Shown here one piece after another: positions 13,745-23,076 of a stretch of 25,501 bases of DNA; the stretch's first letter is position 1, and every line of letters begins with the position of its first letter. The DNA comes from Flavobacteriales bacterium. GTDB lineage: Bacteria > Bacteroidota > Bacteroidia > Flavobacteriales > BACL11. The notes beneath the pieces were generated by a model, which was given only the letters and a program-made list of their open reading frames with translations, did no database searches and was not told the DNA's origin. The position numbers and the translations under genes were made by a program. The stretch lies in contig JABHQB010000129.1 in assembly GCA_018695965.1 (NCBI GenBank), positions 1-25,501 on the forward strand. Reading direction: 5' to 3'.

Positions 13745-16495
13745 TTATTGTTTTATAAATTGTTTTGTAATTATATTTCTATTAATATTCAAACTTACAA
13801 AATAAATTCCTCTTTTTAATGAAGAGCAATTTATAGTAAGATTATTTTTTCCAAGATTAACATTCTCTGAAGAAGTAGAAATCATTTTTCCAACTTCATT
13901 GTAAAGAGTCCAACTTACTTGATCTCCTTTAGGTACATCAAACTCAATATTTATAATATCTGAAGTAGGATTTGGATATATAGTTAATTCGTTAACATCA
14001 ATATCATTTACAGTAAGAACATCTCCAATTTCTGTAATTGTAGTTTGAAAAATACCTGAACCATAGGTAGCGACTGTAAATCTACCGTCAGAATGTCTGT
14101 AATCAATTTGCTCAATAATTACATTTCCTATATCATCTTTTGCGATCATCTCCCAGACTGTATTTGGTCCATCTAAATTACTGGTAGCAAACAAACCAAT
14201 AGAAGTACCTACGACATATAGAGTAGAATTTCCAAGTGGAATTATTTGTGCAGTTCTACAAGAAGGTCCATTACCAGATCCACTAGCATTTTGTTCTAAG
14301 TTACCCGCAACTTTACTCCAACTCCCTCCTGCATCATCCGAATAAAACAAACTATATGTATTGTAATTAGAGAAAACAACCATAATTTTATCAGGATCTT
14401 CTGGATGAATTGCTATATCAGCACAATGAACTCCTGAACCAGTTGGTATATTAGTAATTGCAACATGAGCAGGGTCTCCTACATTTGCATTATCCACTCT
14501 GTGGATATATTTACTATCTGTTCCATAATACAGAATATTTGGTGGAGTTACAGAGGTTCGAATACATGTAATATCCATTGATGAATTAAAAGCTTCATCA
14601 GTATACACACTCCATCCTATATCATTTCTAGTATGATCATCATTATATGGCACAGAAGATAAATTATCGTTTCTCCATAACTTACTTCCTGCAGCCAAAT
14701 AACACAGATTATCATTATTTTCATCCATTGTAAATGGATTTATAAACTGATATCTAGTGGAATCTGCAGAAAGTGGATCTAATCTATTAAATGATAATCT
14801 GTTTGCCTGATTATCTAACTTCATTTTATAGGCCACTCCTCTTTGTATTGTAAGATAAAAATCTTCTTCATTATCTGCAATTCCAGAATACGCTCCATCA
14901 CCATTAAAAGGCATACTCCAAGGGTCAGTTTCATTTCCGGAAAAAGTTACAAAATTTCCATTGTCCTGAAAACCTCCATGTAAGACATCTGAATTGGCAT
15001 TTTTACTTGTAGTAGCTGTATAAAGTTGTGTCGTGTAATATCCATTATTTAATGTATTCCATTCTACTGTGTCCTGAAAACAGTTTTCTGAACGATATAC
15101 TCCTCCATCAGTTGCAGAAATCATTACATTATTATCTGAAGGCAAAAACAATAAATCATGTTGATCTGGATGATGATTAGGATAAACCCCCCAATTCCCA
15201 TCTCCTTCATACGAACCTATTAGATATCCACCACAAATCATGGTGTTGTTTGGAGTTGTAAATCCGTCTGTAGAACGCCAAAGATTTGTTCCTCCTATAA
15301 ATATCGTATTCTGATCGGTCGGATGTACTTTTATCATTAAATCATAAGAAGATTGGCAATTAAAATTATCAAATGATGTCGCTTGATTTGCAGGTATGTT
15401 AGTAGACAAATCTGTCCACTGAGATCCTACTCCACTACCATTACCACTTAAATAATTATATTTCCATAAAGAATTCCAAGTAGTTCCACCAAAAAACACA
15501 TTTGTAAACTGTCCATAGCCAGTAGTACTAGCAGCTATACAATATACTTCATCTTCATTATTTGGGTTTATAGCAAGTTCTATTCTATCGTACACTGGAG
15601 GAAAGTTCGCATCAATAATCTTAGTCCATATTTCTCCATCAGGAGATCTCCAAACTCCCTTGTCTACACAATCAGAACTAATAGCAGCATATACCACCCC
15701 ATCAGAAGTAATCTCTACGGAAGTATATTGATAATAGGATGAATTTGTTCCTCCTAATTTTTTATCCCAACTCATCCCACCATCTGAACTTTTATATATA
15801 TCACCATGAACTGCAGCATAAACCACATCCATACTATCATTTGATGGATCTGTTACTATATTCCAGACAAAATCAAAATCATTATCCCAACTTTGTGGGG
15901 TGTTTGATGTAGTAATTGCTAAAGAATCCCAACTTAAACCTCCATCTATACTTTTATAAATTCCATTTCCTAAAAATGAAACATCACCCAGCCAACCTCC
16001 TCTATTTTCTCCACTTCCAAAATACCAAGTATCTTCATGTCCCAATCTTGTATCTTGAGCAACACAAGTTACATTATGCAATTGTCCAGGATCTGTTGTC
16101 ATATCCCAACTTTGACCACCATCTGTAGATCGAAACATTCCTCCACTTGTTCCTCCAGCCAAAATAATATTTTCATCCTGAACATCAAATGAGATCGCTC
16201 TAGTTCTTCCACCAACATTATAAGGTCCTCTATGAGACCAATTTGATTTTGATAAACTCTCTGATATCGGAAGTGTTTTTGCAAACATCAATTCTTTTCT
16301 TCTCATATCTGAAGGAACTCTTCCAGTATTTGGATCTTTAAACCTTCTGTTCTCATAAACTAATCTTTCTGCCGGATTATCAGAAGGGTAAATCACTTTT
16401 CTTTGGTTTTTCATTGCTATCTGCTCAGAATTATCAGATTGATTACAACTTAAAATTATAGTTGTTATAAATAGTAAAAATGGTATTTTTTTCAT
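13745..16495 (-). CDS. Exported BNR/sortilin-type beta-propeller protein with classical T9SS type A tail
   Basis: The 916-residue protein has a signal peptide with a possible lipobox (IILSC, Cys17). Its body is a large beta-propeller of the VPS10/BNR type. Asp-box motifs recur: STDGGQSW, SIDGGLSW, SSDGGMSW, a weaker SPDGEIW, and SDDAGGSW. This architecture is common in Bacteroidetes as putative glycosidases or adhesins, but the sialidase catalytic residues cannot be assigned from this, so enzyme activity is open. Residues about 840-916 are a classical T9SS type A domain: LTIYPNPTSDIINIEF, a GK turn, then GIYFVSLN and KQFIK. It is first in the minus-strand export operon. I see no clean TAnnTTTG promoter in the 103-base divergent spacer; the nearest is an off-register TATAATTTG around 16531. 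Confidence 0.85.
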   Translation of the reverse strand: MKKIPFLLFITTIILSCNQSDNSEQIAMKNQRKVIYPSDNPAERLVYENRRFKDPNTGRVPSDMRRKELMFAKTLPISESLSKSNWSHRGPYNVGGRTRAISFDVQDENIILAGGTSGGMFRSTDGGQSWDMTTDPGQLHNVTCVAQDTRLGHEDTWYFGSGENRGGWLGDVSFLGNGIYKSIDGGLSWDSLAITTSNTPQSWDNDFDFVWNIVTDPSNDSMDVVYAAVHGDIYKSSDGGMSWDKKLGGTNSSYYQYTSVEITSDGVVYAAISSDCVDKGVWRSPDGEIWTKIIDANFPPVYDRIELAINPNNEDEVYCIAASTTGYGQFTNVFFGGTTWNSLWKYNYLSGNGSGVGSQWTDLSTNIPANQATSFDNFNCQSSYDLMIKVHPTDQNTIFIGGTNLWRSTDGFTTPNNTMICGGYLIGSYEGDGNWGVYPNHHPDQHDLLFLPSDNNVMISATDGGVYRSENCFQDTVEWNTLNNGYYTTQLYTATTSKNANSDVLHGGFQDNGNFVTFSGNETDPWSMPFNGDGAYSGIADNEEDFYLTIQRGVAYKMKLDNQANRLSFNRLDPLSADSTRYQFINPFTMDENNDNLCYLAAGSKLWRNDNLSSVPYNDDHTRNDIGWSVYTDEAFNSSMDITCIRTSVTPPNILYYGTDSKYIHRVDNANVGDPAHVAITNIPTGSGVHCADIAIHPEDPDKIMVVFSNYNTYSLFYSDDAGGSWSKVAGNLEQNASGSGNGPSCRTAQIIPLGNSTLYVVGTSIGLFATSNLDGPNTVWEMIAKDDIGNVIIEQIDYRHSDGRFTVATYGSGIFQTTITEIGDVLTVNDIDVNELTIYPNPTSDIINIEFDVPKGDQVSWTLYNEVGKMISTSSENVNLGKNNLTINCSSLKRGIYFVSLNINRNIITKQFIKQ

Positions 16496-16568
16496 TTTAT
16501 AGTAAAGTTTTTATTTAAGTGTAAAAATATCAAATTATATTACATTTCTCAAATCCATTCAGAAAATG

Positions 16569-16576
16569 TAAATTTG
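16569..16576 (+). promoter_or_regulatory. -7 box of the icmF operon
   Basis: TAAATTTG matches TAnnTTTG. A TTTC at 16545-16548 lies 20 bases upstream as a possible -33 element. The box ends 22 bases before the icmF ATG. I see no cobalamin riboswitch; the spacer is too short for one. Confidence 0.5.
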
Positions 16577-16598
16577 CAGCTTCAATTAGAAATAATAA

Positions 16599-19500
16599 AT
16601 GAAACAAGTAAAAACATACACTCCGAAAAACAAAGTAAGAATTGTAACTGCTGCCTCTCTTTTTGATGGTCATGATGCTGCTATTAATATTATGAGAAGA
16701 ATTATACAGGCAAGCGGTTGTGAAGTAATTCATTTGGGACATGACAGAAGTGTGGAAGAGGTAGTGAATTGTGCTATTGAAGAAGATGCAAATGCTATTG
16801 CAATGACTTCTTACCAAGGAGGACACACTGAGTATTTGAAATACATGTATGACTTATTAAAAAAGAATAAATCTACTCATATTAAGATTTTTGCAGGAGG
16901 AGGAGGAACTATACTGCCTGAAGAAATAAAAGAATTAGAAAATTACGGAATTACCAGAATTTACCACCCAGATGATGGCAGGGAAATGGGACTTCAAGGT
17001 ATGATAAATGATCTGATAAAAAAATCTGATTTCTTGATTGGAAAAAAATTAAATGGAGGGATTTCAGATATAAAAGATAAAAATATAAATGCAATTGCAA
17101 GAATGATTTCTGCTGCTGAAAATTGTCCAAAAGATCATACAAAGATACTTAATGAAATAAAAGAACTATCTGAAAAATCAGAAACTCCTATACTTGGAGT
17201 TACTGGAACAGGAGGATCTGGAAAATCTTCTTTAGTTGATGAGCTTGTAAGAAGGTTTCTTTTAGACTTTCCAAAAAAGAAGATTGCTATTATCTCTGTA
17301 GATCCATCAAAACGAAAAACTGGAGGAGCACTACTTGGAGACAGAATCAGAATGAATGCAATAAAATCTGATAATGTTTATATGCGTTCTTTAGCAACTC
17401 GTCAATCTAACCTTGCGCTTTCAGCTCATGTAAATGATGCTCTCGATATACTAAAAATTGCAAATTTTGATTTGATAATTTTGGAGACTTCTGGAATCGG
17501 ACAATCTGATACAGAAATATTGGAACATTCAGATCTTTCTTTGTATGTAATGACTCCAGAGTATGGAGCTGCTACTCAATTAGAAAAGATTGATATGCTA
17601 GACTTTGCAGATTTTATCTCAATTAATAAATTTGATAAAAAAGGAAGTTTAGATGCGCTCAGAGATGTAAAAAAACAATACCAAAGAAATAACCAAAGAT
17701 TTGATGAAGACATAGATAATATGCCTGTTTTTGGAACTGTTGCTTCTCAGTTTAACGACCCTGGAGTAAACTCAATTTACAAAGTAATTATAGATAAGTT
17801 CTCGGAAAAAGAACTTGGAGATTTCAGATCTTCATTTAAAATTTCAGATGAAATGAGTGAGAAGATTTTTGTTATACCACCAAATAGGGTTCGTTATTTA
17901 TCTGAAATATCAGAAAATAATAGATCATATGATAAATGGGTAAACGAACAAAAAGAAATTGCTCAGAAATTATACGCATTACAAAAGTCCTTATCTATTT
18001 TATCCAGCGCATCAAAGGATGTAATCACACAACTTAAAACAGAATACGAAACATTGATGTTGGAGTTAGATCCAAAAAATAAAATACTAATTGACTCTTG
18101 GGGAGAAATACAAGAAAAATACAAAGAGAGAATATTTAAATATAAGGTGCGTAACAAAGAACTTTCCATTGAAACACATTCAAAATCCTTATCCAATTCT
18201 GATATTCCAAAAATATCCTTACCAAAGTATGAAGCCTGGGGAGATCTATTAAAATGGCAATTACAAGAAAATGTACCTGGGACATTCCCTTATACCTCAG
18301 GTTTATTTCCTTTTAAAAGAGAAGGAGAAGATCCAACAAGAATGTTTGCTGGTGAGGGAGGTCCAGAAAGAACAAACAAAAGGTTTCATTTAGTAAGTTT
18401 AGGAATGCCAGCTAAGAGGCTATCTACAGCTTTTGACTCTGTTACACTTTATGGAAATGACCCCGGTAAACGACCTGACATATATGGAAAGATTGGTAAT
18501 GCAGGAGTTTCTATTTGTTGTTTAGATGATCTGAAAAAATTATACTCTGGATTTGAATTAGCTAACCAGATGACATCTGTAAGTATGACTATAAATGGTC
18601 CAGCACCAATGATATTAGCGTATTTTATGAATGCAGCAATCGACCAAGAATGCGAAAAACACATTATACAAAACGGTCTAGAAAATAAAGTACAAAAAAA
18701 GATTACAGAAATTTATAAAAATAAAGGAGTAAAAAGACCTGAGTACCAAGGTAACTTGCCAGAAGGAAATGATGGATTAGGACTCTTTCTATTAGGAGTT
18801 ACTGGTGATGAAGTGTTACCTAATGAAATTTATCAAAAAATAAAAAAAGAGACCATCTCTAAAGTGAGAGGTACTGTACAAGCAGATATTTTAAAAGAAG
18901 ATCAAGCTCAAAATACCTGTATCTTTTCTACAGAATTTGCTTTAAAAATGATGGGAGATGTTCAGGAATATTTTATTGATAATGAAGTGAGAAATTTCTA
19001 TTCAGTCTCCATTTCAGGTTATCATATTGCAGAAGCAGGAGCTAACCCAATTTCTCAATTAGCATTTACACTTGCTAACGGATTTACTTATGTAGAATAC
19101 TACCTAAGTAGAGGGATGGATATCAATAAATTCGCTCCGAACTTATCTTTCTTTTTTAGCAATGGTGTAGATCCTGAATATGCGGTAATTGGGCGTGTTG
19201 CCAGAAGATTATGGGCAAAAGCAATGAAGAATAAATATGGAGCTGACAAAAGATCTCAGATGTTAAAATACCACATACAAACCTCTGGTAGATCTTTGCA
19301 CGCACAGGAAATTGATTTTAATGATATTAGAACTACACTACAAGCACTATATGCTATTTACGATAACTGTAATTCCCTTCACACTAATGCTTATGATGAA
19401 GCTATCACCACTCCTACTGAGGAATCAGTAAGAAGAGCAATGGCAATTCAACTTATTATCAATAAAGAATTAGGACTTGCTAGAAATGAAAATCCTATAC

Positions 19501-19967
19501 AAGGAGCATTTATTATTGAAGAACTTACTGATTTAGTAGAAGAAGCGGTACTAACTGAATTCGATAGAATTACAGAAAGAGGTGGTGTATTAGGAGCTAT
19601 GGAAACTATGTACCAGAGAAGCAAAATACAGGAAGAAAGTTTGTATTATGAAACATTAAAACATACTGGAGAATACCCTATTATCGGAGTAAATACTTTC
19701 TTAAATAAAAAAGGTTCTCCAACAATAATTCCAGAAGAAGTAATTCGTGCTACTGAAAAGGAAAAAAAGTATCAGATTTCCATGCTGGATCAACTCCATA
19801 AAGGAAGCAAAGAAAAATCATCTGAATTACTAAGAGAACTAAAAGAAGCTGCTAGTCAGAATAAAAACATATTTGAAGCATTAATGAATTCCTCAAAAAC
19901 ATGTTCTTTAGGAGAAATTACTAATGCTTTATTTGAGGTTGGTGGGCAGTACAGGAGGAATATGTAA
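16599..19967 (+). CDS. icmF: Fused isobutyryl-CoA mutase IcmF (B12 domain, G-protein chaperone, mutase)
   Basis: The 1122-residue fusion has an N-terminal B12-binding domain (SLFDGHDAAINIMRRI; Asp23 and the cobalt-ligating His25), a MeaB-like GTPase chaperone with P-loop GTGGSGKSS (about residue 205), and a C-terminal mutase barrel (FPFKREGEDPTRMFAGEGGP, QTSGRSLHAQE, NSLHTNAYDEA). It interconverts isobutyryl-CoA and n-butyryl-CoA (or close homologues) by a radical adenosylcobalamin mechanism. Substrate clues: Phe570 (GLFPFKR) where methylmalonyl-CoA mutase has Tyr, and Gln771 (EDQAQNT) where it has the carboxylate-binding Arg. Both argue for an uncharged acyl-CoA. The G-domain chaperone loads and protects the cofactor. 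Length is close to other IcmF proteins. It is first in a three-gene plus-strand unit. Confidence 0.95.
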   Translation: MKQVKTYTPKNKVRIVTAASLFDGHDAAINIMRRIIQASGCEVIHLGHDRSVEEVVNCAIEEDANAIAMTSYQGGHTEYLKYMYDLLKKNKSTHIKIFAGGGGTILPEEIKELENYGITRIYHPDDGREMGLQGMINDLIKKSDFLIGKKLNGGISDIKDKNINAIARMISAAENCPKDHTKILNEIKELSEKSETPILGVTGTGGSGKSSLVDELVRRFLLDFPKKKIAIISVDPSKRKTGGALLGDRIRMNAIKSDNVYMRSLATRQSNLALSAHVNDALDILKIANFDLIILETSGIGQSDTEILEHSDLSLYVMTPEYGAATQLEKIDMLDFADFISINKFDKKGSLDALRDVKKQYQRNNQRFDEDIDNMPVFGTVASQFNDPGVNSIYKVIIDKFSEKELGDFRSSFKISDEMSEKIFVIPPNRVRYLSEISENNRSYDKWVNEQKEIAQKLYALQKSLSILSSASKDVITQLKTEYETLMLELDPKNKILIDSWGEIQEKYKERIFKYKVRNKELSIETHSKSLSNSDIPKISLPKYEAWGDLLKWQLQENVPGTFPYTSGLFPFKREGEDPTRMFAGEGGPERTNKRFHLVSLGMPAKRLSTAFDSVTLYGNDPGKRPDIYGKIGNAGVSICCLDDLKKLYSGFELANQMTSVSMTINGPAPMILAYFMNAAIDQECEKHIIQNGLENKVQKKITEIYKNKGVKRPEYQGNLPEGNDGLGLFLLGVTGDEVLPNEIYQKIKKETISKVRGTVQADILKEDQAQNTCIFSTEFALKMMGDVQEYFIDNEVRNFYSVSISGYHIAEAGANPISQLAFTLANGFTYVEYYLSRGMDINKFAPNLSFFFSNGVDPEYAVIGRVARRLWAKAMKNKYGADKRSQMLKYHIQTSGRSLHAQEIDFNDIRTTLQALYAIYDNCNSLHTNAYDEAITTPTEESVRRAMAIQLIINKELGLARNENPIQGAFIIEELTDLVEEAVLTEFDRITERGGVLGAMETMYQRSKIQEESLYYETLKHTGEYPIIGVNTFLNKKGSPTIIPEEVIRATEKEKKYQISMLDQLHKGSKEKSSELLRELKEAASQNKNIFEALMNSSKTCSLGEITNALFEVGGQYRRNM

Positions 19968-19988
19968 ATTTAATTAATAAAATAACTA

Positions 19989-20846
19989 ATGGAAACAATA
20001 ACTGATTTTTTTAATGTTGAAATATTTAGTTTTAATGATAATTCACTGTCTATTTTTGACTTAACTAGTATAATTGTAATTATAATTATTACAAAATTAG
20101 TTTTATGGATAATTAGTAAAGCATTATTTAACAAAAAGAAACTTCATAAACTAGATGAAGGAAGTGCTTTTGCATTATTTCAAATTATAAAATATTTAAT
20201 ATGGATAATTGCGATTACCCTTATGTTAGAATCATTAGGAATTAAAGTAACCTTTCTGTTGGCCGGTTCTGCTGCACTACTAGTTGGGGTTGGGCTTGGA
20301 CTTCAGCAAACTTTTAATGATATGTTATCAGGTATAATATTACTTTTCGAACATTCAGTAAAGGTGGGTGATATTTTAGAAATAGATGGAGATAGAGTAA
20401 TTATTCAAGAAATAGGTTTACGAACATCAAAGGGAATGAATGTAAGACAAATAGTGGTGATTATTCCAAACTCTTTAATAACTACTAACAAAGTAATTAA
20501 CTGGAGTCATCAAACACAAAAAACACTATTCAAAATTGATATTGGAGTAGCTTATTCAAGTGATGTGAATTTGGTTATTAAAAAACTTGAAGAAAGTGCT
20601 ATAGAACATTTAGAGTTTTCAGAATGTGAATTTAAAGAAGTTCGCTTTGTAAATTTCGGTAATTCATCAATTGATTTTGAACTGTTTTTCTATAGTAAAA
20701 ATATTTTTACTATTGAAAAGGTAAAAAGTGATATAAGAAAAATTATTTACAGAAAGTTTAACGAACATAAAATTACAATTCCTTTTCGTCAAATGGACTT
20801 GCATGTAAAATCAAGAGATATGTTAGATTTAGATGTGAGAAAATAA
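19989..20846 (+). CDS. Small-conductance mechanosensitive channel (MscS family)
   Basis: The 285-residue inner-membrane protein has an N-terminal hydrophobic segment (about 25-47), a second (about 65-83), and the pore helix TM3 with the Gly/Ala-rich pattern AGSAALLVGVGLGLQQTFND. This runs into LSGIILLFEHSVKVGDILEIDG, the conserved start of the beta domain. The C-terminal alpha/beta domain is present, ending QMDLHVKSRD. MscS channels open under membrane tension to release solutes in hypo-osmotic shock; the family also includes specialised members. It begins 22 bases after icmF stops and ends 20 bases before the receptor gene, so it is probably co-transcribed. I see no functional reason for the grouping. 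Confidence 0.92.
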   Translation: METITDFFNVEIFSFNDNSLSIFDLTSIIVIIIITKLVLWIISKALFNKKKLHKLDEGSAFALFQIIKYLIWIIAITLMLESLGIKVTFLLAGSAALLVGVGLGLQQTFNDMLSGIILLFEHSVKVGDILEIDGDRVIIQEIGLRTSKGMNVRQIVVIIPNSLITTNKVINWSHQTQKTLFKIDIGVAYSSDVNLVIKKLEESAIEHLEFSECEFKEVRFVNFGNSSIDFELFFYSKNIFTIEKVKSDIRKIIYRKFNEHKITIPFRQMDLHVKSRDMLDLDVRK

Positions 20847-20866
20847 GATAAATAAGAAATAAGAAC

Positions 20867-23074
20867 ATGATAAAAAAAATATTTACACTTTTACTTGTTG
20901 CCTTTACAACAATTTCAAATGCACAAAATACCTTTACTGCCAAAGTATTGGATAGTCAAAATAATGAAGTTTTAATAGGAGCTACTATCCTGTTGAAAGG
21001 AACAAAAAATGGAGTAAATACCAACATACAAGGATCTGCTATTTTAGAAAATATCCCTAATGGAAAACAAAAAATTATAGTTTCCTATATTGGTTATCAA
21101 GAAAGTGAGATAATCTATACTTTTCCGCAAGCAGGGTTAGTAGAAAATAAAATAAAATTAACAGTTTCTGATTCAGAAATTGATGAAATAATTATTGAAG
21201 CTACTAGAGGAAATAGAACGGTTGCAAACCTTCCTACACGAACAGAAGTATTAACTGAAGAAATTGATGAAGCGGCAAGTATGGAAGCAAGTAAGATTTC
21301 CCATTTAATTACTCATTCTACAGGAATACAAGTACAAACAACAGCTGCTGGAAGTAATGGAGCAGTAGTGAGAATTCAAGGGTTAAACGGAAGATATACT
21401 CAAATACTGAAAGATGGATTCCCTCTTTATGGAGGTTTCTCTGGAAGTTTAGATGTTTTGCAAATTCCACCTCTAGATTTAAGACAGGTTGAGTATATAA
21501 AAGGTCCTGCATCTACATTTTACGGAGGAGGAGCTATCTCGGGTGTAATTAATTTACTTACTAAAAAAGCAGATAAAGACGAAACTCTTTTACACATCAA
21601 CTTATCTCATATTGGAGCAAGGGATTTTAATGCCTTTACTTCTAAAAAGTTTGGCAAATGGGGATTTACCAATTTAGCATCCATGCATATTCACAACCCC
21701 TATGATCCAAATGAGGATGGATTATCAGATATAGCTCAAGTATCAAAATTTAACTTTAACCCAAAATTATTTTATAATCCTAATAAGAAAATAGAATTAT
21801 ATTTAGGAGCAACTATTTCAAAAGAAAATAGAAAAGGTGGAAGTATTAGTAAAATAGAGAATAGAATTACATCAGGAGAATACTTCTTAGATGAACAAGA
21901 AAGTAGTAGATTTACTTCTCAATTCTCGACAAAATACAAATGGGATGAGACAAAAGTTATCACTCTTAAAAATAGTATTTCTTCCTTTGACAGATACATC
22001 AATATTGATGAAAATATTTTGGGTACTTCTACCACATTTGGAGGTAATCAACTCAATAGTTATACAGAACTCAATTTAAATATTAATAAAGAAATACATA
22101 ATATTAATATTGGATTGAATGCTCTTTCTGATGTATTTTCTGAAGATTATTACCTTTCTCAACAATTAAGAAATCAGGAATATAACACCCTTGGATTATA
22201 TCTTAACCATCTGTGGGATATATCAGATAAATTAGCTGTGGAAAGCGGACTAAGAACCGATAAAGTGAATGCCTCATCTTTTATATCAAATAATGATAAT
22301 CAAATCTTTGTACTTCCAAAAATATCTGCTTTATATAAACTAACTCCTGAATTATCTGTCCGACTGGGAGGTGGAATGGGATACAGAATGCCTACCTTAT
22401 TTAATGAAGAAGCAGAACCTTACGGATATAGAAACATTCAAGCTATTGATTTTGGAAAATTACGTCCAGAAGAATCTTATGGAAGCAACATTGATTTTAA
22501 GTACCAATCTACTTTTGGGATGGACAACATATTACTCTCGTTAAACCAAATGTTTTTCTATAATGTAATTAATAATCCGATCACATTGAATGAGAATAAT
22601 ATTAATAATATGTTTTATGAACAAGTAAACGATTCTTTATACTCTAAAGGGTTTGAATCTCAAATAAAACTAACTGTTGGTAAATTTACTTGGTTTTTTG
22701 GATATACCTATACGGATGCATATTTGAAAAACGGATCAAAACAAGACCCTCTTACACTTACACCAAAACATAGTATAAAAGGAGATTTACTATTTGTTGT
22801 AGATAACAAATGGCGAATTGGGTGGGATTACGATTATAAATCAGGTCAATTCCTGAATAATGGAACAATAACTGAAAGTTTATTTACAACAGGTGTTATT
22901 GTAGAACGTACAATTAATAATTTTGTAATATTCCTAAATGCAGAAAATTTTACAGATGTTAAGCAATCAAATTACAAATCTAGTTTAGATGTAATAACAA
23001 GCCCTCAATTTACAGAAGTTTGGGCTCCACTAGACGGATATTTCTTTAATGCAGGATTGAAAATTAAATTGTAA
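20867..23074 (+). CDS. TonB-dependent outer-membrane receptor
   Basis: The 735-residue protein has a signal peptide (to about residue 19, NAQ). A carboxypeptidase-regulatory-like beta-sandwich follows (about 22-105: AKVLDSQNNEVLIGATILLKG...VSYIGYQ), usual for Bacteroidetes receptors. The plug domain (about 115-235) contains THSTGIQVQT, VVRIQGLNGRYTQILKDG and VEYIKGPASTFYGGGAISGVINL. A 22-strand-type barrel fills the rest. It takes up a ligand using energy from TonB-ExbBD. The plug resembles FecA/BtuB-like siderophore or cobalamin receptors more than SusC. The ligand is unknown. Co-location with B12-dependent IcmF makes a corrinoid a testable guess only. The stop codon is two bases from the stop of the convergent next gene. 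Confidence 0.93.
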   Translation: MIKKIFTLLLVAFTTISNAQNTFTAKVLDSQNNEVLIGATILLKGTKNGVNTNIQGSAILENIPNGKQKIIVSYIGYQESEIIYTFPQAGLVENKIKLTVSDSEIDEIIIEATRGNRTVANLPTRTEVLTEEIDEAASMEASKISHLITHSTGIQVQTTAAGSNGAVVRIQGLNGRYTQILKDGFPLYGGFSGSLDVLQIPPLDLRQVEYIKGPASTFYGGGAISGVINLLTKKADKDETLLHINLSHIGARDFNAFTSKKFGKWGFTNLASMHIHNPYDPNEDGLSDIAQVSKFNFNPKLFYNPNKKIELYLGATISKENRKGGSISKIENRITSGEYFLDEQESSRFTSQFSTKYKWDETKVITLKNSISSFDRYINIDENILGTSTTFGGNQLNSYTELNLNINKEIHNINIGLNALSDVFSEDYYLSQQLRNQEYNTLGLYLNHLWDISDKLAVESGLRTDKVNASSFISNNDNQIFVLPKISALYKLTPELSVRLGGGMGYRMPTLFNEEAEPYGYRNIQAIDFGKLRPEESYGSNIDFKYQSTFGMDNILLSLNQMFFYNVINNPITLNENNINNMFYEQVNDSLYSKGFESQIKLTVGKFTWFFGYTYTDAYLKNGSKQDPLTLTPKHSIKGDLLFVVDNKWRIGWDYDYKSGQFLNNGTITESLFTTGVIVERTINNFVIFLNAENFTDVKQSNYKSSLDVITSPQFTEVWAPLDGYFFNAGLKIKL

Positions 23075-23076
23075 GT

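Noticed and set aside
16496..16598. Cobalamin riboswitch upstream of icmF
   Set aside because: The spacer is only 103 bases, contains a promoter box close to the ATG, and shows none of the long conserved helices expected.
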